Below are positions 1-5,601 of a stretch of 11,978 nt of DNA, piece by piece; the stretch's first letter is position 1, and each line of letters opens with the position of its first letter. The notes below the pieces were generated by a model. It worked only from the letters and a program-made list of their open reading frames with translations. It was not told the origin of the DNA and searched no databases. The stretch covers positions 1 to 11,978 of the forward strand of contig JAGQGA010000046.1 in NCBI GenBank assembly GCA_020432595.1. Direction: 5' to 3'. The translations under genes were made by a program, and so were the position numbers. This stretch comes from Anaerolineales bacterium (lineage in GTDB: Bacteria > Chloroflexota > Anaerolineae > Promineifilales > Promineifilaceae).

Positions 1-80
1 GTTGAGATTACGCCAGCACGCTTGTAATTCGCCATCATAACCCCGTTGGGGTCAATTTGGCTTTCTGTCACTTTGAATGA
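1..80 (-). pseudogene. C-terminal fragment of a second RibD-C/DHFR-like protein
   Basis: Read on the minus strand, this stretch encodes FKVTESQIDPNGVMMANYK followed by RAGVIST up to the window edge. It matches the C-terminus of the intact RibD-C-like protein at 480-1076 ([19 protein letters not shown], then RAGAV): about 15 of 24 residues are identical, and the DNA is clearly similar too. Only about 70 bp separate this match from the VOC stop codon at 151. An N-terminal part of some 165 residues therefore cannot lie upstream; the frame has a stop near 130 and no start codon. I read it as the remnant of a paralogous or duplicated gene whose 5' part was lost, possibly when the VOC gene was joined here. 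The last few codons lie outside the window. Confidence 0.6.
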
Positions 81-150
81 GCGATGTAGAGGTTCACTCC
101 TGCAGAGAGGTTGAACTTCTTGCTGAGCTTATTGCTAGACGATTACTTAA

Positions 151-480
151 CTATTTTCGTTGGCCTATACGCCAGCGATTGCCATCAGGGTCTGTCAATT
201 GAACCTCACGCGCCCACGGCTGATCATAAACTGGGCTGTCAAATTCGGCAGAAATTGTATCAACGTCATCTACATAGAAGTAGACCAGCGAATGAGGGCG
301 AGCATCTCCTTTATGCTCAGAGAGATGGAGAGCCAAGTGGCCCCGGCGGAGAAAGAGGTATAAAGGCAAATGGGGTGCAAAGCGGTGTTCGCCTTCAACC
401 AAGAAGCCAAGACGGGCATACCACTTGGCCGTCTGTTGAGCGTCTTTCACATAGAAGATAGGTACTAATTCTTCAGTCAC
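151..480 (-). CDS. VOC-family (glyoxalase/bleomycin-resistance-like) protein
   Basis: A 109-residue single-module VOC protein. The fold is suggested by an N-terminal strand-helix unit (VPIFYVKDAQQTAKWYARLG, residues 6-25), the strand LALHLSEH (49-56), then FYVDDVDTI (68-76) and the closing strand VQLTDPDGNRWRI (93-105), which is typical of the family. The layout most resembles Ble-type drug-binding proteins and their relatives, which act as dimers in the cytoplasm, some sequestering drugs and some binding metals. The substrate cannot be read from the sequence. The start is GTG; its G is also the last base of the upstream RibD-C gene's TAG stop, and AAAGGAG lies about seven bases ahead, so translation is probably coupled to that gene. 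No AACGGCCGTT copy occurs in it. Confidence 0.85.
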   Translation of the reverse strand: MTEELVPIFYVKDAQQTAKWYARLGFLVEGEHRFAPHLPLYLFLRRGHLALHLSEHKGDARPHSLVYFYVDDVDTISAEFDSPVYDQPWAREVQLTDPDGNRWRIGQRK

Positions 481-1076
481 TAAATTTCTCCTTTCAAGAC
501 CGCACCGGCACGCTCATAATTCACCACAATCACACCACTTGGGCAGATTTGGCTTTCCGTCACCTGGAACGTGGCAGGAATCGTGCCATCGGCAAACAGG
601 CGTTTGCCACCACCCAACGTTATTGGATAGATCATCAGCCAGAACCCATCAATCAAATCATGTTTGATAAGCGTCTGGAGCAGATTGCCGCTGCCCCAAA
701 CGTTCAAGTCCGGCCCTGGTTGCTGCTTGATTTCGGCGACTTGGGTGGCAATATCGCCGTTTAAAAACAGGGATGGCTGCCATTGGCTGGACGTTCTGGT
801 GTTGGAGGCAACATACTTGGTAGCCGTATTCACACCCGGCCATACGTCTGCATGTTGCGGCCAATATGGCTCCCAAATTTCAAATGTCGTGCGCCCTAAC
901 AACAGGTCGAATGGCATGTTCATCCGCTTCCTCAGGGCTGCTCCCAGAACTGCGTCGGAATAGGGGCCTATCCACCCACCGTAGGCAAAGCCACCGCTAG
1001 TATCTTCTTCTGGCCCACCTGGCGCTTGGATAACCCCATCAAGGGAAAGATGCTCAAGGACAACAACTTTTCTCAT
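480..1076 (-). CDS. Dihydrofolate reductase family (RibD C-terminal domain) protein
   Basis: A 198-residue protein of the RibD-C/DHFR-like superfamily, which uses NADPH in characterised members; standalone copies of this size are mostly of unknown substrate. Visible landmarks are the first strand and loop [17 protein letters not shown] (5-21), LLLGRTTFE (58-66), the nucleotide-binding-type segment [11 protein letters not shown] (127-137) and [15 protein letters not shown] (150-164). The frame stays open to an ATG at 1118. I prefer the ATG at 1076, because the protein then begins with the first conserved strand ([14 protein letters not shown]) and GGGGA lies about nine bases ahead. It starts 77 bp after the DUF899 stop and touches the VOC start, so the three genes are probably one operon. 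The fragment at 1-80 is a paralog. Confidence 0.87.
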   Translation of the reverse strand: MRKVVVLEHLSLDGVIQAPGGPEEDTSGGFAYGGWIGPYSDAVLGAALRKRMNMPFDLLLGRTTFEIWEPYWPQHADVWPGVNTATKYVASNTRTSSQWQPSLFLNGDIATQVAEIKQQPGPDLNVWGSGNLLQTLIKHDLIDGFWLMIYPITLGGGKRLFADGTIPATFQVTESQICPSGVIVVNYERAGAVLKGEI

Positions 1077-1153
1077 GGCTGAATTTCCCCAATGTTGAAG
1101 CGTGACAAAGCTAGTCACCGCTGATTAAACAGACACAATGATGGGGCAACGTC

Positions 1154-1807
1154 TTAACCATAGGTGGGACGCTGCGGCCAGCCGGCCGGTGAATCTTCCC
1201 AATCTTCTTGCCGGCCATAGGGGGTCATATCAAGCAACCTATAGACATCGCTTAGCGATTCACAACCGCGATTATATGTGGAGTAGGTATGAAACAGTTC
1301 CTCTCCCATACGAAAGAAGACGCTTAAGCCATGCCGCTCACCACCCTCGACTGTCACCTGGAAATCTTGATTAAAGTCTGAGTGGAAGGAGGAATACCAG
1401 GGCAGTTTCCAGCCCATTTTTGTTTGGTATGCCTGGAGTTTGTCTGATGATGCCCGCGAGATAAGCACAAAGGCGGTGTCACGAGCTGCCAGTTCTGATA
1501 AATCGCCCAAGTCGTTTACAAATCCAGTACAGCCAATACAACCATTGTCCCAATTGGGGTCGAACATAAAATGGTAAACAATGAGTTGGTGACGACCCTC
1601 AAACAAATCGCCCAGGGTGCGCTTACCATCGGGGCCAGTAAAGGTATATACCTTATCGAGCTTTACCATGGGCAGTCGGCGGCGCTCAGCGTGGACGCGG
1701 TCGAGGTGCTTGGTCGCTTCCTTCTCGTGAATCAACAGCCTCTCTCGGGCTGCCAGCCACTCCTCCTTGGTTACAATAGGGGGATGAGCAAAATCTTGAA
1801 TTGTCAT
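1154..1807 (-). CDS. DUF899 family thioredoxin-like protein
   Basis: A 217-residue protein with the DUF899 signature: [20 protein letters not shown] (residues 15-34), the RRRLP turn (42-46), [20 protein letters not shown] (53-72), and the strand [11 protein letters not shown] (74-84) leading to a C90-x2-C93 motif in [11 protein letters not shown]. This resembles the redox motif of thioredoxin-fold proteins; the biochemical role of DUF899 is not established. The C-terminal part [19 protein letters not shown] (175-193) is also typical. No signal peptide is seen, so it is probably cytoplasmic. The ATG has AGGAG about six bases upstream. It is the first gene of the minus-strand cluster and is served by the promoter at 1843-1871, whose spacer carries a dyad operator, so regulated expression is likely. 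Confidence 0.85.
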   Translation of the reverse strand: MTIQDFAHPPIVTKEEWLAARERLLIHEKEATKHLDRVHAERRRLPMVKLDKVYTFTGPDGKRTLGDLFEGRHQLIVYHFMFDPNWDNGCIGCTGFVNDLGDLSELAARDTAFVLISRASSDKLQAYQTKMGWKLPWYSSFHSDFNQDFQVTVEGGERHGLSVFFRMGEELFHTYSTYNRGCESLSDVYRLLDMTPYGRQEDWEDSPAGWPQRPTYG

Positions 1808-1842
1808 ATTTACTCCTCTTTAGGATTCATCATATGCTGATA

Positions 1843-1871
1843 ATTGTAGAACGTATGTTCTTTATTGTCAA
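1843..1871 (-). promoter_or_regulatory. Sigma-70 promoter of the DUF899 operon
   Basis: On the minus strand TTGACA (1866-1871) and TACAAT (1843-1848) are separated by exactly 17 bases. This is a near-consensus vegetative promoter about 36 bp ahead of the DUF899 start codon. The spacer is almost wholly occupied by the dyad described separately, which suggests control by a repressor competing with RNA polymerase. Confidence 0.8.
1848..1861. promoter_or_regulatory. Operator-like dyad AGAACGTATGTTCT in the promoter spacer
   Basis: Five-base arms AGAAC and GTTCT flank GTAT. The core GAACGTATGTTC fits the Gram-positive LexA (SOS) box pattern GAAC-RNRY-GTTC and overlaps the first base of the -10 hexamer. 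The position and symmetry support a repressor site. LexA is only the best guess; another dimeric regulator is possible. Confidence 0.55.
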
Positions 1872-2024
1872 TTTAATGGGCCATGTATAGAAGGGAGAGT
1901 GGTTCTGGACTGAAACGGCCGTTTTCCTCCTACCCTACCTCTACAACAGCCAAACTTGCCAACGCGGCCGTCAAGACGAAGCGTTGCCCAGCTTAGTCAA
2001 ATCACGAATAACAATAATAATATA

Positions 2025-2052
2025 TTGACAAACAATAAATCATTATTACAAT
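2025..2052 (+). promoter_or_regulatory. Promoter of the DUF2975-regulator pair, with overlapping A/T dyad
   Basis: TTGACA (2025-2030) and TACAAT (2047-2052) are spaced by 16 bases and lie about 34 bp upstream of the DUF2975 start codon. An imperfect inverted repeat, AATAATAAT (2013-2021) with ATCATTATT (2039-2047), brackets the -35 box and could be the binding site of the Cro/CI-type protein encoded downstream. The promoter is clear; the operator is a guess. Confidence 0.65.
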
Positions 2053-2085
2053 ATAGCAATCTTACTATTAGGTGAGGCATTACAC

Positions 2086-2481
2086 ATGAAAAAAGGTTCA
2101 ACGTTATTCTTAAAGTTTGTCATTTGTCTTATCGCCATCGTAGCCTTGACATGGCTGATTTGGTTTCCTCAACTTGAAGGCAGAGCGGCCAACTTAGATC
2201 TGATTAGTATTTATAAAGATCCGCTGATTATCTATACGTTCATCGGTTCAATCCCATTTTTTGTCGGGTTATATCAAGGGTTCAAGCTTTTAGGGTATAT
2301 TGACAGCGATAAAGTTTTCTCTCAACCGTCGGTGGACGCTGTGGGAAAAATAAAATATTGTGCCATCGCCTTCAGTGGTTTCATTATGCTCGGAATCCTA
2401 TACATACGGTTATTTGTGCAAGGCGACGATCCGGCTGGTGTCACTGGCTTAAGCATTGTTACTATTACCGTAACTTTCTAA
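2086..2481 (+). pseudogene. DUF2975 membrane protein, prematurely terminated
   Basis: The 131-residue reading frame starts MKKGSTLFLKFVICLIAIVA and has hydrophobic segments at about 8-28, 47-68 and 90-112. This is the pattern of DUF2975, a family of about 160-170-residue four-helix membrane proteins of unknown function usually encoded beside a YozG-type regulator, as here. The frame stops at 2481 just as the fourth helix begins (GLSIVTITVTF). The missing end is still present at 2553-2645 in another frame, so the gene was whole before about 74 bp entered. The ATG has GTGAGG about ten bases upstream. A truncated three-helix protein may still be made; otherwise this is a recent pseudogene. Confidence 0.75.
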
Positions 2482-2552
2482 ATTTGAGGGGTGAAAAGCC
2501 ACGTTTTTAGCTGTTTTACCCCGCAAAATCATAAAGTCGAGGTACTATTTTT
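2479..2552. repeat. Palindromic insertion in the DUF2975 gene
   Basis: These about 74 bp separate the two halves of the DUF2975 coding sequence. The first part is an imperfect inverted repeat: ATTTGAGGGGTGAAAAGC (from 2482) can pair with GCTGTTTTACCCCGCAAAAT (2510-2529). The rest (2530-2552) shows no structure. The length is not a multiple of three and an in-frame TAA lies at its left edge. It could be a small mobile palindromic element (MITE- or REP-like). The borders are known only to within a few bases and no clear target duplication is visible. Confidence 0.5.
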
Positions 2553-2645
2553 GCGTCTATCGTCATTGCCACGGCTGCGGCTGTTTTTCAAAGCCTTCTA
2601 CAAAACGCCATAGACATCAAATCGGAAAATGATTTAACGGTATAA
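2553..2645 (+). pseudogene. Displaced C-terminus of the DUF2975 protein
   Basis: This open stretch reads ASIVIATAAAVFQSLL followed by QNAIDIKSENDLTV and a TAA. It is the characteristic end of DUF2975 proteins: the last membrane helix plus the acidic tail ending in SENDLTV. It has no start codon or ribosome-binding site of its own and is offset by two bases from the upstream frame. If joined after codon 131 it would restore a protein of roughly 160 residues, the normal family length. Its stop lies seven bases before the regulator's start codon. Confidence 0.75.
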
Positions 2646-2654
2646 GGGGCAATG

Positions 2655-2861
2655 ATGGCGATAATAGTTAATATTGATGTCATGCTGGCTAAAAGAAAAA
2701 TGAGTGTGACGGAGCTTGCAGAGAAAGTTGGCATAACCATGGCCAATCTCTCCATCTTGAAAAATGGCAAAGCAAAAGCTGTCCGTTTTTCAACGCTTGA
2801 AGCAATCTGTGAAGCATTAGATTGTCAGCCTGGGGATATTCTAGAATACAAAAGCGAGTAG
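2655..2861 (+). CDS. YozG-type Cro/CI (XRE) helix-turn-helix regulator
   Basis: A 68-residue protein that is almost entirely one XRE-type DNA-binding domain: MAIIVNIDVMLAKRKMSV, then TELAEKVGITMANLSILKNG as the helix-turn-helix, and FSTLEAICEALDCQPGDILE at the end. The closest named relatives are YozG-like regulators, which are regularly paired with DUF2975 membrane proteins. It probably binds as a dimer and controls its own operon. Two ATG codons are adjacent (2652 and 2655). I take the second, because AAGGGG then sits five bases ahead and the family begins MAIIVN. The gene looks intact although its partner is broken, so it may now act alone or depend on a truncated partner. Confidence 0.85.
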   Translation: MAIIVNIDVMLAKRKMSVTELAEKVGITMANLSILKNGKAKAVRFSTLEAICEALDCQPGDILEYKSE

Positions 2862-2880
2862 TTTTCTAACTACAAAATAG

Positions 2881-2986
2881 AGATTATCGGAAATAAGAAT
2901 TTCTCACGCAAAGACGCAAAGCCGCCAAGCATTTTTCCTTTGCGTCTTTGCGCCTTTGCGTGACATAAAGTTAATTCCGATAATGT
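2881..2986. repeat. Nested long inverted repeat (MITE/REP-like)
   Basis: The outer arms AGATTATCGGAAATAA (2881-2896) and TTAATTCCGATAATGT (2971-2986) pair with two or three mismatches. The inner arms, 2904-2929 and 2937-2963, are built from reiterated CGCAAAG units (TCACGCAAAGACGCAAAG on the left; TTTGCGTCTTTGCGCC on the right) and can form a long stem with a short A/T loop. There is no T-tract, so it is not a normal terminator. The double-armed structure fits a small non-autonomous mobile or extragenic palindromic element. Confidence 0.7.
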
Positions 2987-3235
2987 CTAATGTAGGGGAG
3001 CTGTACCGCCTGCGGTTAAGATGCCTTTCACGCCGGTAATGCACTGTTCATGGGCGGGGTGGCGTTGAAACGGCCGTTTCCCCCCACCCCCAACCGCACC
3101 ACCAAATCACCCACCCATTCTAAAAGCTCACCAGTAGCAACCTTGGATTGCACGCGCCCACTTTGTGCCGCGAACCTAAGCCATCTCTATATTTGCCAAA
3201 ATAAGAGCTTTATCCATCTTTTCGCTGGCGAACTG

Positions 3236-3244
3236 TGGTATAGT
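3236..3244 (+). promoter_or_regulatory. Possible extended -10 promoter of the GerW-like operon
   Basis: TGGTATAGT matches the extended -10 form (TGn-TATAGT) about 155 bp upstream of the first GerW-like start codon. No good -35 hexamer is visible at the right distance. Transcription from here would produce the structured leader described next. Confidence 0.35.
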
Positions 3245-3259
3245 GAGAAAGACGGGTGT

Positions 3260-3367
3260 GTTGTCGGCAAGATACGAGCAGTTGGTAAATTTTGCGTACT
3301 TTGGGTCAGCTAAGCTTGCTCGTTGTGATGAACGGCCGATGATGGACAGCCGACAACGGCCGTTTTT
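3260..3367 (+). promoter_or_regulatory. Candidate structured leader RNA with terminator/antiterminator
   Basis: GTTGTCGGC (3260-3268) pairs perfectly with GCCGACAAC (3349-3357), and nested inside it ACGAGCA (3274-3280) pairs with TGCTCGT (3317-3323). A second stem, AACGGCCG (3331-3338) with CGGCCGTT (3357-3364), runs into seven T residues and resembles a terminator. The 3260:3357 and 3331:3364 stems cross, so they would be mutually exclusive or form a pseudoknot. The Shine-Dalgarno of the downstream operon lies about 20 bases beyond. I recognise no known riboswitch class. Because the terminator stem uses the genome's common palindrome, coincidence is possible. Confidence 0.35.
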
Positions 3368-3399
3368 TTGTCTTTCGTCTCTTGGCAGGAGGTTAGATT

Positions 3400-3675
3400 A
3401 TGCAATTTTTTCTGGGTGAAACACAGGTAGGGGAACCTGTAACGGTGGGGGAGCGAGTACTGCGGCCAGAGTCGCGGCGGGTAGGGGCGGTGCTGCCAGT
3501 GGGGGGCTTTGTATGGCAATTCCCAACGGCCGTTTCCATCACCCACCACGACAAAACGACGCGGTTGCCGGTGGTGGATGTGGCACGAACGGCCGTTTGG
3601 GTCATTTGGGGGGTTGTAGGGATAGCCTTGATGTTGATGAAAATGAGGAAGCAGCGATTAGGAGTAAAACCATGA
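3400..3675 (+). CDS. Small GerW-like paralog with C-terminal membrane segment
   Basis: A 91-residue protein with an excellent ribosome-binding site (AGGAGG seven bases ahead). It ends in an ATGA overlap with the following GerW-family gene, so the two are translationally coupled. By eye it aligns along its length with that neighbour: GEPVTVGERVLRPES (11-25) with SEPVQSGDYTVITAS, FPTAVSITHHDKTTRLPVVD (41-60) with RPVAVIAIGPNGVQVEPIVD, and the tails VGIALMLMKMRK and MGVALAKMRRM. The glycine-rich loop is missing. Residues 65-81 are hydrophobic and could be a membrane helix. Two AACGGCCGTT copies fall in its coding sequence, both read as Thr-Ala-Val. Function unknown; a role with the downstream protein is inferred from the coupling. 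Confidence 0.65.
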   Translation: MQFFLGETQVGEPVTVGERVLRPESRRVGAVLPVGGFVWQFPTAVSITHHDKTTRLPVVDVARTAVWVIWGVVGIALMLMKMRKQRLGVKP

Positions 3676-4076
3676 GCGAAAATGGCAACTTGTTGATGTG
3701 GGAAAATGTGCCGAATCAGAAACGGCTGAATGAGCTGGTGGGGCGGTTGTTTGAGGTGGCGAAGGTAACGGCCGTTTACAGCGAGCCAGTCCAAAGCGGC
3801 GACTATACCGTCATCACTGCCTCCGAGCTGATGGTGGGCATGGGGGCTGGCTTTGGCGGCGGGGGCGGCACGGGTCAGGATGGGGAAGAAGGCAGCGGCG
3901 GTGGGGGTGGCGGGGGTGGCTCGACCATGGCGCGGCCGGTGGCCGTCATTGCGATTGGTCCCAACGGGGTGCAGGTGGAACCCATTGTAGACCCCACTAA
4001 AATTGCCATCACGCTGTTTACGGCGTTGGGGGCAATGGGGGTTGCACTGGCAAAAATGCGGCGTATGGCCGAGTAA
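3672..4076 (+). CDS. GerW/YtfJ-family protein
   Basis: A 134-residue member of the GerW (YtfJ) family, named from a Bacillus spore-germination protein but found in many bacteria that do not form spores. Visible are an N-terminal helix (NELVGRLFEVAKV, 20-32), YSEPVQSGDYTVITAS (36-51), a very glycine-rich loop (about 59-84, with a run of eight Gly) and the signature RPVAVIAIGPNGVQVEPIVD (88-107) followed by PTKIA. Residues 110-127 are hydrophobic. The frame stays open upstream to 3513, but the ATG at 3672 is favoured by AGGAG nine bases ahead, by the ATGA overlap with the preceding gene and by where family similarity begins. The biochemical function is unknown. Confidence 0.85.
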   Translation: MSENGNLLMWENVPNQKRLNELVGRLFEVAKVTAVYSEPVQSGDYTVITASELMVGMGAGFGGGGGTGQDGEEGSGGGGGGGGSTMARPVAVIAIGPNGVQVEPIVDPTKIAITLFTALGAMGVALAKMRRMAE

Positions 4077-4123
4077 CCTATGTGGGTGAGAAAACGGGGA
4101 GTCTATAAATATGAATAAGAATA

Positions 4124-4186
4124 GGACGCAGATTTACCTGATTATCCTGATAAAAACAATCAGGCGTATCAGGTAAATCTGCGTCC
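4124..4186. repeat. 28-bp-arm inverted repeat between GerW and the transporter
   Basis: The left arm (4124-4151, starting GGACGCAGATTTACCTGAT) and the right arm (4159-4186, ending ATCAGGTAAATCTGCGTCC) differ at only three positions and flank a seven-base A-rich loop. There is no T-tract, although such a stem could still slow polymerase or protect the 3' end of the GerW mRNA. It shares no obvious sequence with the other hairpins of the window. Confidence 0.8.
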
Positions 4187-4209
4187 CATTGCCCCGGAGA
4201 GGAAACGAC

Positions 4210-5601
4210 ATGAGTGCTGCCTTGCCTGCTCAACCGGAAAAACGGCCGTTATCCCTTGGCACCAAACTCGCTTATGGCACAGGTGATCTTGGCCCAGCGA
4301 TGGTCTCGATGATCAAGGGGTTTTTCCTGCTGAACTTTCTCATCAACACCGCCGGTTTGCCACCAGGGCAAGCAGGCTCCATTTTACTCATTGGCAAAGT
4401 GTGGGATGCCATCAACGACCCGATTGTCGGCACCCTCACCGACCGCACCCGCACCCGCTGGGGGCGGCGGCGGCCGTGGCTGCTGTTTGGTGCATTTCCC
4501 TTTGCCCTGGCCTTTTTCCTCCACTTCATCGTCCCCGATTTAGGGTCAACGGCCAAGTTTGTCTATTATGTGGTGGTGGGTATTTTGCTGGATGCGGGAT
4601 TTACGGCCGTTAATGTCCCCTACGCTGCCCTCACCCCCGAACTGTCCGCCGACAACAAAGACCGCACCGATTTAAACATGTACCGCTTCAGCTTTTCCGT
4701 ACTGGGCGGGCTGGTAGCGGCCGTTCTTTACAACGTCCTCGTCAACCAGATTTACCGCGATGCCCCGCTCACCGGCAACGCCATCCAGGGCATCATCGTC
4801 GGCCTCGTCATCATCATCAGCAACGTCATCGTTTTTGCCAACACCAGCGAACGCAGCTTTAGCGACAGCGACGAGGAGCCAATCCCGTTTTTCGAGGGGC
4901 TAAAAATCGCCCTCAGCAGCAAACCGTTCCTCTACGTCTCCACCATCTATCTGCTCACCTGGCTCGCCATTCAGTTTGTCCAGTCGCTCATCCTCTTTTT
5001 CTTCCGCGACTGGATTGGCGGCGACCCCGGCGGGCAGTTCACCATCCTGCTTTTTGGCCTCCAGCTTTCCATTTTCCTCTTCATCCTCGTCTGGGGGGTC
5101 GTCAGTCGGCGGCTGGGGCGCAAAAAGGTGTTCTACATCGGCATTCCGTTCTGGATCGCGGTGCAGGTTGCCCTCTTTTTTGTCCAGCCGGGGCAAATCA
5201 CGCTGGTGATGGTGCTGGCCGTACTGGCTGGCATCGGTGTCAGCCTCGGCTTCCTCATCCCGTGGAGCCTGCTACCCGATGTGGTTGACCACGACGCGCT
5301 GCAAACAGGGCGGCGGCGGGAGGGCATTTTTTACGGCTTTTTTGTCTTCCTGCAAAAATTTGGCATCGCTGTGGGGCTGTTTGTGCAGGGGCAAGTGCTG
5401 GAATGGACGGGCTACATCTCGTCCACCGGCAGCACTATTGCCCAGCAGCCCGATTCGGCACTGTTTGCCCTGCGCGTGCTAACCTCGCTTGTTCCCATTG
5501 TCTTCCTGCTGCTTAGCATTGTGGCTGTCTATTACAACCCCATCACGCGAGACAAATTGGCTGAAATACAGCGGCAGTTGGCAGAACGCGGCATTCAATG
5601 A
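4210..5601 (+). CDS. GPH-family (MFS_2) sugar:cation symporter
   Basis: A 463-residue integral membrane protein with about 12 hydrophobic segments, of the glycoside-pentoside-hexuronide:cation symporter family (MelB relatives). The N-terminal signature is clear: GKVWDAINDPIVGTLTDRT (residues 62-80), with Asp66 and Asp70 in the WDAIND motif that forms part of the cation site in MelB, followed by RTRWGRRRPWLLFG (81-94). The C-half has the matching PDVVDHDALQTGRRREGIFY segment near 355-374. The transported sugar cannot be inferred; no glycosidase is adjacent. A TTG-started extension to 4189 is open, but the ATG at 4210 has GAGAGG seven bases ahead and runs into conserved LGTKLAYGTGDLG. It converges on the TVP38 gene, the ends overlapping by seven bases. 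Confidence 0.92.
   Translation: MSAALPAQPEKRPLSLGTKLAYGTGDLGPAMVSMIKGFFLLNFLINTAGLPPGQAGSILLIGKVWDAINDPIVGTLTDRTRTRWGRRRPWLLFGAFPFALAFFLHFIVPDLGSTAKFVYYVVVGILLDAGFTAVNVPYAALTPELSADNKDRTDLNMYRFSFSVLGGLVAAVLYNVLVNQIYRDAPLTGNAIQGIIVGLVIIISNVIVFANTSERSFSDSDEEPIPFFEGLKIALSSKPFLYVSTIYLLTWLAIQFVQSLILFFFRDWIGGDPGGQFTILLFGLQLSIFLFILVWGVVSRRLGRKKVFYIGIPFWIAVQVALFFVQPGQITLVMVLAVLAGIGVSLGFLIPWSLLPDVVDHDALQTGRRREGIFYGFFVFLQKFGIAVGLFVQGQVLEWTGYISSTGSTIAQQPDSALFALRVLTSLVPIVFLLLSIVAVYYNPITRDKLAEIQRQLAERGIQ

Larger units (their letters stand above)
2862..3399. other. 538-bp region without a convincing gene
   Basis: It holds a nested inverted repeat (2881-2986), two copies of AACGGCCGTT (3069-3078, 3355-3364), a C-rich tract around 3078-3110 and a possible leader RNA (3245-3370). 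The longest plus-strand frame, 3050-3313, has no ribosome-binding site, no family likeness and atypical composition, so I do not call it. On the minus strand a short frame at about 3020-3143 (MQSKVATGELLEWVGDLVVR and onward) looks protein-like but lacks a good start and could be a relic. Confidence 0.6.

Noticed and set aside
1871..2000. Short plus-strand frame ending in KLANAAVKTKR
   Set aside because: Only 37 codons from a weak ATG, without a Shine-Dalgarno or recognisable family; likely chance.
3020..3143. Minus-strand short frame MQSKVATGELLEWVGDLVVR and onward
   Set aside because: The first part looks protein-like, but it has only a GTG start, no Shine-Dalgarno and no recognised homology. 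Kept as a possible relic in the region note, not called as a gene.
3050..3313. 87-codon plus-strand frame in the gap before the GerW-like operon
   Set aside because: No ribosome-binding site, Pro/Cys-rich composition, no family likeness, and it runs through an iterated palindrome, a C-rich tract and the candidate leader RNA.
3513..3671. 5' extension of the GerW-family gene by 53 codons
   Set aside because: It overlaps the upstream small gene in another frame. Family similarity and the Shine-Dalgarno both point to the ATG at 3672.
3393..3794. 133-codon minus-strand frame
   Set aside because: It lies antisense to the two GerW-like genes, which have good ribosome-binding sites and coupled starts; its translation has no domain pattern.
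4900..5196. Charged minus-strand frame and Ser-rich plus-strand frame inside the transporter
   Set aside because: Both are alternate-frame readings of hydrophobic codons of the GPH transporter; no start signals or homology.
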